From: an uncultured Bacilli bacterium
GTDB taxonomy: Bacteria; Bacillota_I; Bacilli_A; RF39; UBA660
Direction of reading: 5' to 3'
DNA: 29,836 bases
Assembly: GCA_910586865.1 (NCBI GenBank)
Contig: CAJUIY010000021.1
Location: 1 to 29,836 of the forward strand
Of the stretch, positions 1 through 7,511 are shown in pieces. The notes beneath the pieces were generated by a model. The model ran no database searches. It was not told the origin of the DNA and worked only from the letters and a program-made list of their open reading frames with translations. Position 1 is the first letter of the stretch; every line of letters starts with the position of its first letter. A program made the translations under genes and the position numbers.

Positions 1-188
1 AACTTACTTTTCTCCTTATTTAATCACTACTCCTAGTTTCTTGCGATTGCCCTAAAAAATTGAAGATATATAGTATTTGTTAATAATAAAGTGGATAATT
101 CTTCTTATGATTCAAAGAAATGAAATTTTTATAAGATAGTATCCTTACCTTGTTTTTAATCAGCAACAGAAAATATATGAAATTACTA

Positions 189-217
189 TTTTAATTTAAA
201 GGAAAACCTTGTATAAT
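189..217 (+). promoter_or_regulatory. Probable promoter of the Nudix-HD pair
   Basis: A perfect TATAAT at 212-217 lies 17 bases after a poor -35 (TTTTAA). Transcription would start near 224 and give a leader of about 100 nt. The -10 is good but the -35 is weak, so confidence is moderate. Confidence 0.4.
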
Positions 218-262
218 AAAGACATGTCAATAAATTATTTTAAACTTATGAATTATAAAAAC

Positions 263-313
263 AAAAAGGAGGCAAAATCAATCTCTTTAAATGACATTTC
301 CTTAAGATTGATT
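263..313 (+). promoter_or_regulatory. Shine-Dalgarno followed by a 5'-leader hairpin
   Basis: AAAGGAGG ends at 272, more than 50 nt before the ATG at 326, far too distant for normal use. Between them AATCAATCT (276-284) pairs perfectly with AGATTGATT (305-313). Folding removes 38 nt and leaves about 15 nt between the Shine-Dalgarno and the ATG. Only a weak purine stretch (GATGAG) lies directly upstream of the ATG. The pairing is seen directly; any effect on translation is inference. Confidence 0.45.
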
Positions 314-325
314 AGATGAGAACTT

Positions 326-874
326 ATGAAAGAAGAATTAATTGATGTATTAGATGAAAATGGTATTAAAACTGGAAAAGTTCTAACAAGGAAAGAAGTT
401 CATAAAAATGGACTTTGGCATCGAATTATTGTAGTTGCCATTATAAACGAGAAAAATGAAATTTTAATTCAACAACGAAGTGATGACAAAGATAAGAATC
501 CTGGTATGTGGGATATTTCAGTTACTGGACATTTATCCGCAGGGCAAGATTCTTTAGCAGCAGCCACTAGAGAAATTAGCGAAGAAGTTAGTGTAAGTCT
601 AGGTTATAGTGTCGATGTAAAAGATTTTCGTTTTATGTTTTCTTATCGAAAAGAAGAAAAAGTAAATGAAGATCATTATGATAGACAATTTTATGATTTC
701 TTTATTCTAAGACAAAGTGGATTAAATGAAAAAAACATTAAATTCCAATCTAGTGAAGTGCAGGCTATTAGATTTGTAAATATATCAGAACTAAACGACA
801 TGAGAGAAAAAAATCTATTAGTCAATAGAGATGAATGCTATGAAGCTCTATCAGAATATTTATTTAGAATATAA
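326..874 (+). CDS. Nudix hydrolase, IDI/YfcD-like
   Basis: A 182-residue Nudix-fold hydrolase, a family that cleaves nucleoside diphosphates linked to another moiety using divalent metal. The Nudix box spans about residues 68-90, starting GHLSAGQ and continuing with the REISEEV core. The usual Glu after G-x5 is Gln74, a departure also tolerated in some relatives. The N-terminal half (ELIDVLDENGIKTGK, then a WHR motif near residue 31) matches the subgroup resembling isopentenyl-diphosphate isomerase and E. coli YfcD. A true IDI function is not supported. It is followed 12 nt later by an HD-domain phosphohydrolase, so the pair may clean up nucleotides together. The ATG at 326 lacks a strong adjacent ribosome-binding site. 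Substrate is unknown. Confidence 0.85.
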   Translation: MKEELIDVLDENGIKTGKVLTRKEVHKNGLWHRIIVVAIINEKNEILIQQRSDDKDKNPGMWDISVTGHLSAGQDSLAAATREISEEVSVSLGYSVDVKDFRFMFSYRKEEKVNEDHYDRQFYDFFILRQSGLNEKNIKFQSSEVQAIRFVNISELNDMREKNLLVNRDECYEALSEYLFRI

Positions 875-886
875 GAAGGTGTTAAG

Positions 887-1648
887 ATGCCCTATAACTA
901 TAGTAGTGAAGTAAAATTATTTATGGTTTTTGATATTTTAGGAGATACCATAAGAACAGGACCACAATTATGGTGTATCAATCGAAAAAGATTAGAAGAT
1001 GTCAAAAATCATATCTTTGATTTATTATTAATCGCCAGAATCTTACAAAAGCGACTTCCTAATAGCCTAGATTTTCATAAAATAAATGACTATATTCTAT
1101 GCCATGATCTCCCTGAAGCTATTACAGGAGATATTACAAAATTTGAAGGAGTTTCAAAAGAAGAAATAGAGAGAGTAACCAAAATTGCCATTGATTACTT
1201 GGCTGATAAATTTGGTGAGGTATTAAATCTAAATGAAATATTATATAATTACGAAAATAAAGTCGACATCGAATCAAAAGTGGTACATATGATAGATAAA
1301 GTGCATTCTGCTTCTACCTTTATAAAATATCAAAGTGAACAAGATATTGACATGGACAATCCTAACATTATCAAAAACTTAACAGAACATCCTTTTGTTA
1401 TCCAAAAAAGAAAAGAAGGAAAAGATTTAGGTGATATTTTCTTTGAATTCCATATGATGGAAGTGGCTATCTCCGATGAAGATTGTGAAAAATACTTGAT
1501 TAGTAAAGACACTGCTAATGAAATAGTAGCCACAATTAAAGGCTTTGCTAACGAATTATACCATCAAAAACAACAAAAAACTTTAGTAAAAGGAAAAGAA
1601 GATTTTCCTAAAGAAGCTATGAAATATAACAGAAATAAGAACTTTTAA
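887..1648 (+). CDS. HD-domain phosphohydrolase, YfbR-like
   Basis: A 253-residue HD-superfamily protein resembling the YfbR/YGK1 group of 5'-deoxynucleotidases (COG1896 type). The likely metal ligands are His42 (VKNH), the His73-Asp74 doublet in CHDLPEA, and Asp137 in MIDKVHS, in the order expected for the H...HD...D signature. Glu77 and Asp82 lie in the conserved PEAITGDI stretch. It is longer than E. coli YfbR (about 200 residues), with a Lys-rich C-terminal tail. The start has a good AAGGTG site and lies 12 nt after the Nudix gene, so the two are probably co-transcribed. Nucleotide phosphatase activity is likely from the family; the exact substrate is not readable. Confidence 0.8.
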   Translation: MPYNYSSEVKLFMVFDILGDTIRTGPQLWCINRKRLEDVKNHIFDLLLIARILQKRLPNSLDFHKINDYILCHDLPEAITGDITKFEGVSKEEIERVTKIAIDYLADKFGEVLNLNEILYNYENKVDIESKVVHMIDKVHSASTFIKYQSEQDIDMDNPNIIKNLTEHPFVIQKRKEGKDLGDIFFEFHMMEVAISDEDCEKYLISKDTANEIVATIKGFANELYHQKQQKTLVKGKEDFPKEAMKYNRNKNF

Positions 1649-1672
1649 AATTGGATAGTCTCCCAATTTTTT
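1647..1672. terminator. Bidirectional intrinsic terminator
   Basis: AAAATTGG (1647-1654) pairs with CCAATTTT (1663-1670) around an 8-nt loop. A T-run follows on the + strand and a shorter T-run on the - strand. It sits between two convergent genes and probably serves both. Confidence 0.75.
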
Positions 1673-1686
1673 AGTTGATAGAAAAT

Positions 1687-3285
1687 TTAAATCTTTTCCC
1701 TTTTATTAGACCATGTCTTATGAATTATGAATAACATAAATGGGAAACAAACAAAGATAGGATAAACATATCTCATTAACGCAACTGGTCCAAGCAAATT
1801 AGTTATAAATAAGGATAACAGTAAAGAAAGAGGTAAACACAGTTGATATGTTTTACGATATATTAGTAAGGCTATGGTAAAAAACATCATAAATACATGA
1901 AATCCTATATTCATTAAAATATGAAGTATTGGTACTTTTTGATAAGTAGCCTTTTCTAATAAATTATCATATAGATGATAAAGAAAGTTATCATTGCAAT
2001 TATTTTTACAAGAAAAATCCTTATCGCCACTCATACAATTTGTCCAAATATAAGTTTTTGTTCCCTCAATAGGAAGTTTATCAAAAAAATAAAAATAACC
2101 ATAATTATTCATCAAGAAAGAATCAAGATAAGTGATAGGATATTTGAGACCTAACTTAACGTATAATTGAGCATAATGAATACTATCAGAAAAGAAAACA
2201 TGACTATCAAATTCACTTTTTACAGGATCTGATATTTGGGGATTATAACGTTTTAAAGAATCATTTTTATATAATTTAGATATCATAGAGGATTCCTCTT
2301 TTGTTAGTTTTTCCATATTATATACCCTAGCTAATTGTTGTATAATCACACTAAAAGCCTCCACTTTCGGTCCTTTCTCAATATGCAGTACTTTTGTTAA
2401 AGAAAAATGATACGCCCCATATAATAATAATGGTATAAAAAAGAGAATGATTATTTTCTTCCAGTTATTTTTCAAAAGAATTATACAAGGGATAAAAAAT
2501 AAGATAAGAGCATACACCATATTATTCCGAAATATTAAAGCAAAAAACAATAGAAAAATTACAAAAATTACATTTTTCTTTGATTCAAAATAATACTTAT
2601 TAGTAACTAAGTAATAAAATTGAATGACTAATAATAAAATAATACCCGAAAAAATGACATCTTTTGTAGTAGAGATAGCAAGTACACTGTGTGTTGGTAA
2701 AAACATGAAGATTAACATAGAGAAAATCATTAACCATTTCGGTGCCTTTTCTTTTGTTAAAAAAGAAATAAAATAAGAGAAAATAAAATCCATAAGAAGT
2801 GCTTGAATAAGACCATAAAGAAAATTACCTATGGTATAATTACCAAAAAGAAGAGAAGATAATTTTAGAAGACCTCCTAGAAAAATAGTATGAATGACGG
2901 GATGATAAGTACTAATGCTATCATAGATTACCATTCGTACTTGTGTACTAGCATCAAAAGCAAAGTTATTCGGATAAAAACTGATGATAATTGGTACCCA
3001 AGCAAGAAAGATAAGAAAAAAGGATAGAAAAAACATCTTTTTCCCTGATATATTCTGGAAACTATTTTTATCTTTGTAAGATAGATTAAATAAAATTTTA
3101 AATAGAATATAAAAAATAGGAACTAATAATACAAATAGATAAGTCTTGATATCTAATAATTTAGAAGAACCAAATCTAGAACAATGATACCCTATTATCT
3201 GAGTAAAAAGAAAAAAGAAGGTAAATACAAGTAGATATATCTTCCTTTTTATCAAAATTTTCTTTTGGTATGCTTTTTTAATCAT
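1687..3285 (-). CDS. Polytopic membrane protein, DUF6020/GT-C-like
   Basis: A 532-residue protein with about ten or more hydrophobic segments. It resembles the DUF6020-type membrane proteins of Bacillota, related in layout to GT-C glycosyltransferases. After the third segment an extracytoplasmic loop holds the acidic motif FAFDAST (residues near 110), then YHPVIHT. That arrangement, an Asp in the first large loop followed by His-Pro, is typical of lipid-linked sugar transferases. A Cys-containing loop (CMSGDKDFSCKNNC) lies near residue 420. The ATG has an AAAAAGGATG site upstream, with a TATAAT-like -10 within about 30 bases. It is transcribed towards the terminator at 1647-1672. Enzymatic activity is inferred; it could also be a transporter-like protein. 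Confidence 0.6.
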   Translation of the reverse strand: MIKKAYQKKILIKRKIYLLVFTFFFLFTQIIGYHCSRFGSSKLLDIKTYLFVLLVPIFYILFKILFNLSYKDKNSFQNISGKKMFFLSFFLIFLAWVPIIISFYPNNFAFDASTQVRMVIYDSISTYHPVIHTIFLGGLLKLSSLLFGNYTIGNFLYGLIQALLMDFIFSYFISFLTKEKAPKWLMIFSMLIFMFLPTHSVLAISTTKDVIFSGIILLLVIQFYYLVTNKYYFESKKNVIFVIFLLFFALIFRNNMVYALILFFIPCIILLKNNWKKIIILFFIPLLLYGAYHFSLTKVLHIEKGPKVEAFSVIIQQLARVYNMEKLTKEESSMISKLYKNDSLKRYNPQISDPVKSEFDSHVFFSDSIHYAQLYVKLGLKYPITYLDSFLMNNYGYFYFFDKLPIEGTKTYIWTNCMSGDKDFSCKNNCNDNFLYHLYDNLLEKATYQKVPILHILMNIGFHVFMMFFTIALLIYRKTYQLCLPLSLLLSLFITNLLGPVALMRYVYPIFVCFPFMLFIIHKTWSNKREKI

Positions 3286-3395
3286 AACGACACATCCTTT
3301 TTTATCATTATATAATACGAAAGAAAAAAAAGAAATTATAATTTTTCATAAATGATGAAGTGCCCTTTGTAAATCATAAAAATTCTAGTTACATA

Positions 3396-3434
3396 GAAAA
3401 AAATCTTTCTATTTTCTTACTTTTAGAAAGATTT
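3396..3434 (-). terminator. Intrinsic terminator after spoVAE
   Basis: An 11-bp perfect inverted repeat, AAATCTTTCTA (3401-3411) with TAGAAAGATTT (3424-3434), is followed on the - strand by a T-run. It lies about 45 nt past the spoVAE stop and closes the sporulation operon. Confidence 0.8.
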
Positions 3435-3480
3435 CCAAATATGGATTCCAAACTTTTACAAAAAACGTAAAGATGCTTTC

Positions 3481-3831
3481 TTAATTTTTAGGTTTGAAGA
3501 TAAGTGCAAATAGAAAGGAAAAGATAATAGCTGAGGTAATACCTGCTGCGGTTAAGTCAAACATTCCTGCGACAATTCCCATAATTCCCATACTATTGGC
3601 TTCTGCTAAAGCACCATGAATCAAAGAATGTCCAAAACTAGTAATAGGAACAAGTGCTCCACCACCTACTTTTACAATAATTTTATCATAAAAACTAAAA
3701 CAGTCTAGAAAGGCACCTAATACAACAAGCATACTAGTAATATGTCCTGGAGTTAACTTTGTATTATCTAATATTAGTTGAGAAATAAGACAAACAATTC
3801 CACAAAATAAGAATGAATTTAAAAGTAACAT
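3481..3831 (-). CDS. spoVAE: Stage V sporulation protein AE
   Basis: A 116-residue, four-segment membrane protein of the SpoVAC/SpoVAE(b) family, subunits of the channel that moves calcium dipicolinate into the forespore and out at germination. Recognisable motifs are the Gly/Pro-rich GGGALVPITSFGHSL near residues 55-70 and the closing FSFLFALIF helix. Length matches SpoVAEb. The ATG overlaps the spoVAD stop (TAATG) with a GGAGGCGG site just upstream, so translation is probably coupled. It is the last gene of a minimal AC-AD-AE set, as found in many clostridia; spoVAA, AB, AEa and AF are not present here. Confidence 0.93.
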   Translation of the reverse strand: MLLLNSFLFCGIVCLISQLILDNTKLTPGHITSMLVVLGAFLDCFSFYDKIIVKVGGGALVPITSFGHSLIHGALAEANSMGIMGIVAGMFDLTAAGITSAIIFSFLFALIFKPKN

Positions 3832-4823
3832 TATACCGCCTCCAAACTAATTGCATGTGCAATACTTAATATATTTTGACCTTGAAAAAGAGTAGTTGGC
3901 GAATACATCGCACCTGTTGCTACTAAAAGTACCCTCTTTAACTCCTTTTTCTTAAGTCTTTCCATTATGTAAGAGTAATTCACAAGAGCACTACATACTG
4001 GACCACTACCACCTGCTAAGCATTCTTCTTGTGCATCCAAATTATATAGCATTACTCCACAGTCGTTATAATTTTTGGCAATATCAATTTTATATTCTTC
4101 TTGAAGATAGGTAGTTAAGATATTCTTTCCATATTTTCCTAAATCCCCTGTTAGTATTAAGTCATAATAACTAGGATCGCGTTTTGTATCTTTTAGATGT
4201 TTATTTATAGTGAAAGCAGCAGCTCCACTCATCGCACCTCCCATATTATTCGGATCACTCTGATTATAATCAATCAAAGTTCCTATGGTAGAAGATTCGA
4301 CTTTTATTGGTGTCTTTTCTTCTGTTAATAGTATGGAGGCAGCACCAGTTGCCGTAAAAGTCGCACCATGTGGCTTTGGAGCACCATACTCTGTTGGATT
4401 TCGAAATTGTTTTTCACTTGTCATATTGTGTGAAGAAGTAACACATAGTGCATTTTTTATTCTTTTACTATCAATTAAACTACTTGCAATAATTAATTCT
4501 TCAACACTAGTTGCACAAGCATCATAAACTCCAAAATAAGCCGTTTTTAAATCCTTACTTCCAAAAGTAGTAGCCGTTATTTGATTCGATAAATCTCCAC
4601 CAATTGTCAAATCAATTTGCTCTTTTTTTCCCTGTGTTTTTTTAAGGAGAATCTGAATACTTTCCTCTACTAACTTCTGTTCTGCTAGTTCAAAAGAATC
4701 CATACCAAAGTATAAGTCTTTATAGGTTTTATCAAAATAACTACCTAATGGTCCATCTTTTTCATAAGGACCTGCTACTGTTGCTGTATCCTTTATATAT
4801 ACATTCTTATATTTAAATGTCAT
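3831..4823 (-). CDS. spoVAD: Stage V sporulation protein AD
   Basis: A 330-residue thiolase-fold protein, the soluble SpoVA subunit that binds dipicolinic acid at the spore inner membrane. Family landmarks include AGPYEKDGPLG near the N-terminus, IGGDLSNQI near residue 75, the thiolase-like Cys in DACATSVEEL near residue 103, SHNMTSEKQFRNPTEYG near 130-145, and the closing VLLVATGAMYSPTT. Length equals B. subtilis SpoVAD. It overlaps the spoVAC stop (ATATGA), with AGGAGGT 7 nt before the ATG. The tight AC-AD-AE coupling matches a stoichiometric complex. Confidence 0.95.
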   Translation of the reverse strand: MTFKYKNVYIKDTATVAGPYEKDGPLGSYFDKTYKDLYFGMDSFELAEQKLVEESIQILLKKTQGKKEQIDLTIGGDLSNQITATTFGSKDLKTAYFGVYDACATSVEELIIASSLIDSKRIKNALCVTSSHNMTSEKQFRNPTEYGAPKPHGATFTATGAASILLTEEKTPIKVESSTIGTLIDYNQSDPNNMGGAMSGAAAFTINKHLKDTKRDPSYYDLILTGDLGKYGKNILTTYLQEEYKIDIAKNYNDCGVMLYNLDAQEECLAGGSGPVCSALVNYSYIMERLKKKELKRVLLVATGAMYSPTTLFQGQNILSIAHAISLEAV

Positions 4824-5263
4824 ATGCTACCTCCTATTAAATACCGAATCAGTCCAAAGAACCAAGCGGAAACAACTCCATATAAAATAACAGAACCTGC
4901 TAATTTAAACATATTAGAACCAAATCCACTAATAGGACCTTCCTTTTTGTAATCTAAAATGGCAGAAGTCATCGAATGGGCAAAACCAGTAATCGGAATT
5001 AGAAGTCCACACTTAAATTTGGTAACTAATTTATCAAAAAATCCCAATGCCGTACATAAAGAAGCAATAAAGATTAAGATAACACTCATATAAGTAGATG
5101 CCTCATTTCTAGAAATCTTAAAATAATAACACAAAAGTTGTATAATCCCTTCTCCCAACATTCCTACTAGTCCACCTACTAAGAAAGCAATCAGTGCATT
5201 CCTTCCTCGCTGTTCTGGAGCTTTATTATTATCTACTACTCTCTGATATTTTTTATTTTCCAT
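4820..5263 (-). CDS. spoVAC: Stage V sporulation protein AC
   Basis: A 147-residue membrane protein of the SpoVAC family, the mechanosensitive-channel-like subunit of the dipicolinate channel in the spore inner membrane. Visible are FLVGGLVGMLGEGI (first membrane segment), LIPITGFAHSMTSA near the middle, and GFGSNMFKLAGSVILYGV towards the end. I chose the ATG at 5263 because GGTGAT precedes it by 5 nt. A longer frame opens at a TTG at 5308, but that codon overlaps a sigma-G-like -35 element. It is followed by spoVAD with an overlap. Confidence 0.93.
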   Translation of the reverse strand: MENKKYQRVVDNNKAPEQRGRNALIAFLVGGLVGMLGEGIIQLLCYYFKISRNEASTYMSVILIFIASLCTALGFFDKLVTKFKCGLLIPITGFAHSMTSAILDYKKEGPISGFGSNMFKLAGSVILYGVVSAWFFGLIRYLIGGSI

Positions 5264-5277
5264 AGTATCACCATTTT

Positions 5278-5306
5278 TACTATGTCCATATTTTTTTAAT
5301 TCATAC
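5278..5306 (-). promoter_or_regulatory. Sigma-G-like promoter of spoVACDE
   Basis: On the - strand GTATG (5306-5302) and CATAGTA (5284-5278) are 17 bases apart. The -35 fits the sigma-G pattern G-H-A-T-R; the -10 fits CAT-N-H-TA except for one G. B. subtilis spoVA is sigma-G dependent. Transcription would begin near 5271, giving a very short leader that just includes the GGTGAT site. Confidence 0.5.
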
Positions 5307-5349
5307 AAAAAAATACCTAAAATATATAAATATTTTAAGCATCCTATGA

Positions 5350-5991
5350 CTATAACCTTGTTTTTAACTTTTCTAGTATCTTCGTCTCTTTCCGAGAAAC
5401 CTGCACTTGACTAATTCCTAATTCTTTTGATGTTTCGCTTTGTGTTAAGTCATTATAATATCTTGAATAAATTATCTGTTTCTCTAAAGGATCTAATTTT
5501 TCAATTTCACTTTTTAAATCTAAAATATTTGGATTATATTCTTGCTCTTCTACTTTTACTGAATTATATAAGTTATCACTTTCCTCTTGGTAACAGAAAT
5601 CCAAACTTTGAACATCCTGTGTAATACTATCAATTTCTTGTATTTTCTTATCATCAATTTCTAAGAAGACTGACAATTCTTCTATCGTTGGCTCCCTTGA
5701 TAACTTTTGTCTTAATAAATCCCTTGTATTATTGATAGACTGTTTTAATTTTAAAACATCTCTACTAACTCTTAACCCTACATTTTCCCTCATATATTTG
5801 GTAACTTCACCTAAAATATATTTATAGGCATAGGTTGAAAATTTAACACCCATACTACTATCGAATTTTTTAGAAGCATCTATTAGTCCTATTATTCCTA
5901 CCTGATATAAATCTTCTTTATCATAATATCCATGATATTTATTAATAATACTATAAACTAAACCTTCATTCTCTAGTACTTGGTCTAACAT
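5350..5991 (-). CDS. sigF: Sporulation sigma factor, SigF-like
   Basis: A 213-residue sigma-70 factor of the SigB/F/G group. Region 2 includes EDLYQVGIIGLIDASKKFD and VKFSTYAYKYILGEV (core binding and -10 recognition); region 3 includes LRVSRDVLKL; region 4 ends with LTQSETSKELGISQVQVSR, nearly identical to SigF. It starts about 35 residues later than B. subtilis SigF, lacking the N-terminal extension. The ATG comes 2 nt after the STAS-gene stop, implying coupling. Identity as SigF rather than SigG rests on the region-4 match and on position between a SpoIIAA-like protein and spoVA. SigF normally starts the forespore programme. No SpoIIAB gene is present beside it. Confidence 0.88.
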   Translation of the reverse strand: MLDQVLENEGLVYSIINKYHGYYDKEDLYQVGIIGLIDASKKFDSSMGVKFSTYAYKYILGEVTKYMRENVGLRVSRDVLKLKQSINNTRDLLRQKLSREPTIEELSVFLEIDDKKIQEIDSITQDVQSLDFCYQEESDNLYNSVKVEEQEYNPNILDLKSEIEKLDPLEKQIIYSRYYNDLTQSETSKELGISQVQVSRKETKILEKLKTRL

Positions 5992-5993
5992 AT

Positions 5994-6332
5994 CTATAAA
6001 CTCAAATATTCAAATGCTTCTATTTTTTCATTTACATAAAATAATCGATCTTTTGTAAAACCAATTTTTCTCTTATTTCCATCAGACATACCACATACAA
6101 CCACCTTTCCACAATTTAAAAATATTTCTACCAATTTACTTTGAATTTTAGAAAATATTCCTTCTTCTACTTTCGAAATATAAGTGAAATCAAAAACAAA
6201 ATTAGAAATTCCTTGTCTATATAATAGATAATTTATTTCCTTCCCTAAGGTAGTAAATGTTTGTTGATCAATATTCCCTTCTAGTTCAAGGAATAAAATA
6301 CCTTTTCTTACTTCTTTATTTATCTCTAACAT
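5994..6332 (-). CDS. STAS protein, SpoIIAA-like with Glu for the phospho-Ser
   Basis: A 112-residue single STAS domain, the fold of anti-anti-sigma factors. The pattern GNIDQQTF near residue 20, FVFDFTYI near 46-52 and KVVVCGMSD near 76-84 matches SpoIIAA (GELDHHT, MVVCAIS). B. subtilis SpoIIAA has MDSSG at the loop where SpoIIAB phosphorylates Ser58. Here the same loop reads KVEEG, with Glu56-Glu57 (codons at 6162-6167) in place of the two serines. It lies directly before sigF, where spoIIAA would be, but the spoIIAB position is empty. The ATG has a GAGGTGAT site. SpoIIAA ancestry is likely; whether it still regulates SigF is open. Confidence 0.75.
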   Translation of the reverse strand: MLEINKEVRKGILFLELEGNIDQQTFTTLGKEINYLLYRQGISNFVFDFTYISKVEEGIFSKIQSKLVEIFLNCGKVVVCGMSDGNKRKIGFTKDRLFYVNEKIEAFEYLSL

Positions 6333-6385
6333 ATTATCACCTCAGTTTATTACAGTATAACGGATTAAAAATTTTTTTGTTGCAA

Positions 6386-6418
6386 TTCGACAGAATCTGT
6401 CAAAACTTTCATTCGACA
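6386..6418 (-). promoter_or_regulatory. Two Spo0A boxes upstream of the sigF operon
   Basis: Two exact copies of TGTCGAA, the Spo0A-box core, lie in the same orientation on the - strand at 6418-6412 and 6392-6386, 26 bases apart. A degenerate inverted copy (TTGACAG) lies between them. Downstream are TTGCAA and TATACT (6358-6353) with an unusually long spacer of about 20 bases, recalling Spo0A-activated sigma-A promoters such as spoIIG. The boxes are seen; use by Spo0A is inferred from B. subtilis spoIIA control. Confidence 0.65.
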
Positions 6419-6443
6419 AAAAAAGAGAATTTTTTTATTCTCT
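6418..6443 (-). terminator. Terminator after the lipid kinase gene
   Basis: AGAGAAT (6424-6430) and ATTCTCT (6437-6443) form a hairpin, followed on the - strand by a run of T down to 6418. It abuts the distal Spo0A box, separating the kinase transcript from the sigF operon. Confidence 0.8.
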
Positions 6444-6459
6444 ATCTTATTATAGTCTT

Positions 6460-7398
6460 CTACTTATTTTCTTCCTTTTCTTTTTGAAATAATTTTACAA
6501 TATTTTCTTTTGGTAACATCATCTTGGTATGTTTATCAATTCGAAACGAAAACTTTTTACGATAACTTTTATATTCTTCACCATCAATACACCAAGATAC
6601 TTTAGGAGACTGTAAAAATTCGATTTCTAAGTTATCCGTTTGATAATAAGTAATACCTGGAACTTCTTTCGCATCCATATTGGTAAGCAACAAAAACATC
6701 TTCATCATTTCTGCTTTACTTTTTACATGACAAAAGGCAACTTCAAACATATTATCATCCAATTTAACGTCATAATAAATATCATCAACTCCTGCCACTC
6801 TACTTGCATTGGTGATAAAAAAGAAAGAGTATTTTCCTTCATAAGTCTTATGGTCAATTGTATACCGAATATCATAAGAATTAATTTTATGTTTTAGTTG
6901 TTTTAATCCATACATAATATAAGCAATTTTGCCATATTTCTTTTTTAAATTTCTAGGAGTATTATAGGCCATATCAATATAATCACCCAAACAAGCCACA
7001 TAAACAAATGGGGTATCATTAATAAAACAAACATCTACATTTTTTTGAACACCTTGTAATAAAAGTTCTAAATTTTTAACATAGTTTTTCGTATAACCAT
7101 ACATATTACCTACATCATTGGTAGTACCCATTGGAAGATTGGCAAGCGTTAATCTCTTTTTTCTTTGTAAATTCCCACTCACTACTTCATTTAATGTGCC
7201 ATCACCACCAGCACTAATCACTAAATCAATATCATCTGAAAGATTTTTTACAATCTCAGTAGCATCCTTTTTCTTACTAGTATAAAGAACTTCTAACTCA
7301 TAATCATATTTTCTTAAGATATCATAAAAGGTTTGTAACATTTCTTTTTTCTTTATTTTCCCACTATAAGGATTATATATCATCACACTTTTTTTCAT
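6460..7398 (-). CDS. Diacylglycerol kinase-like lipid kinase (DagK/YegS family)
   Basis: A 312-residue soluble lipid kinase. The N-terminal catalytic domain shows IYNPYSGK (residues 7-13), the nucleotide-binding GGDGTLNEV (64-72) and LPMGTTNDVG (88-97). The C-terminal beta domain holds SWCIDGEEY, which typically carries a catalytic or structural acid. Relatives in Bacillota phosphorylate diacylglycerol to phosphatidate, recycling lipid during envelope synthesis. The frame opens earlier, but the ATG at 7398 has GGGGTGAT just upstream, and a TATAAT at 7421-7426 would place the start of transcription inside the longer frame. It is probably monocistronic, ending in the hairpin at 6418-6443. Confidence 0.87.
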   Translation of the reverse strand: MKKSVMIYNPYSGKIKKKEMLQTFYDILRKYDYELEVLYTSKKKDATEIVKNLSDDIDLVISAGGDGTLNEVVSGNLQRKKRLTLANLPMGTTNDVGNMYGYTKNYVKNLELLLQGVQKNVDVCFINDTPFVYVACLGDYIDMAYNTPRNLKKKYGKIAYIMYGLKQLKHKINSYDIRYTIDHKTYEGKYSFFFITNASRVAGVDDIYYDVKLDDNMFEVAFCHVKSKAEMMKMFLLLTNMDAKEVPGITYYQTDNLEIEFLQSPKVSWCIDGEEYKSYRKKFSFRIDKHTKMMLPKENIVKLFQKEKEENK

Positions 7399-7420
7399 TT
7401 CATCACCCCAAGATATGGAT

Positions 7421-7429
7421 ATTATATCA
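7421..7429 (-). promoter_or_regulatory. Extended -10 promoter of the lipid kinase gene
   Basis: On the - strand TGATATAAT gives a perfect -10 with a TG extension; no clear -35 is seen. It lies about 23 nt before the chosen ATG and supports that start. Confidence 0.5.
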
Positions 7430-7511
7430 TATGACTTCAAGAATGAAAAACTATATTTATATATTTGCCTAATCTTCTCTAAAATATTTTATTCATCCTA
7501 TATTCTATTTA

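Larger units (their letters stand above)
1..325. other. AT-rich non-coding leader region
   Basis: No convincing gene is seen in this stretch. The first 180 bases are AT-rich with no coding signal that I recognise. The right part holds a TATAAT -10 element at 212-217, with only a weak -35 (TTTTAA, 189-194). It also has a strong Shine-Dalgarno-like AAAGGAGG ending at 272, followed by a 9-bp perfect stem (276-284 with 305-313) just before the Nudix gene. Confidence 0.6.

Noticed and set aside
4285..4527. A + strand open frame inside spoVAD
   Set aside because: It is antisense to a strongly conserved gene and has no start signals.
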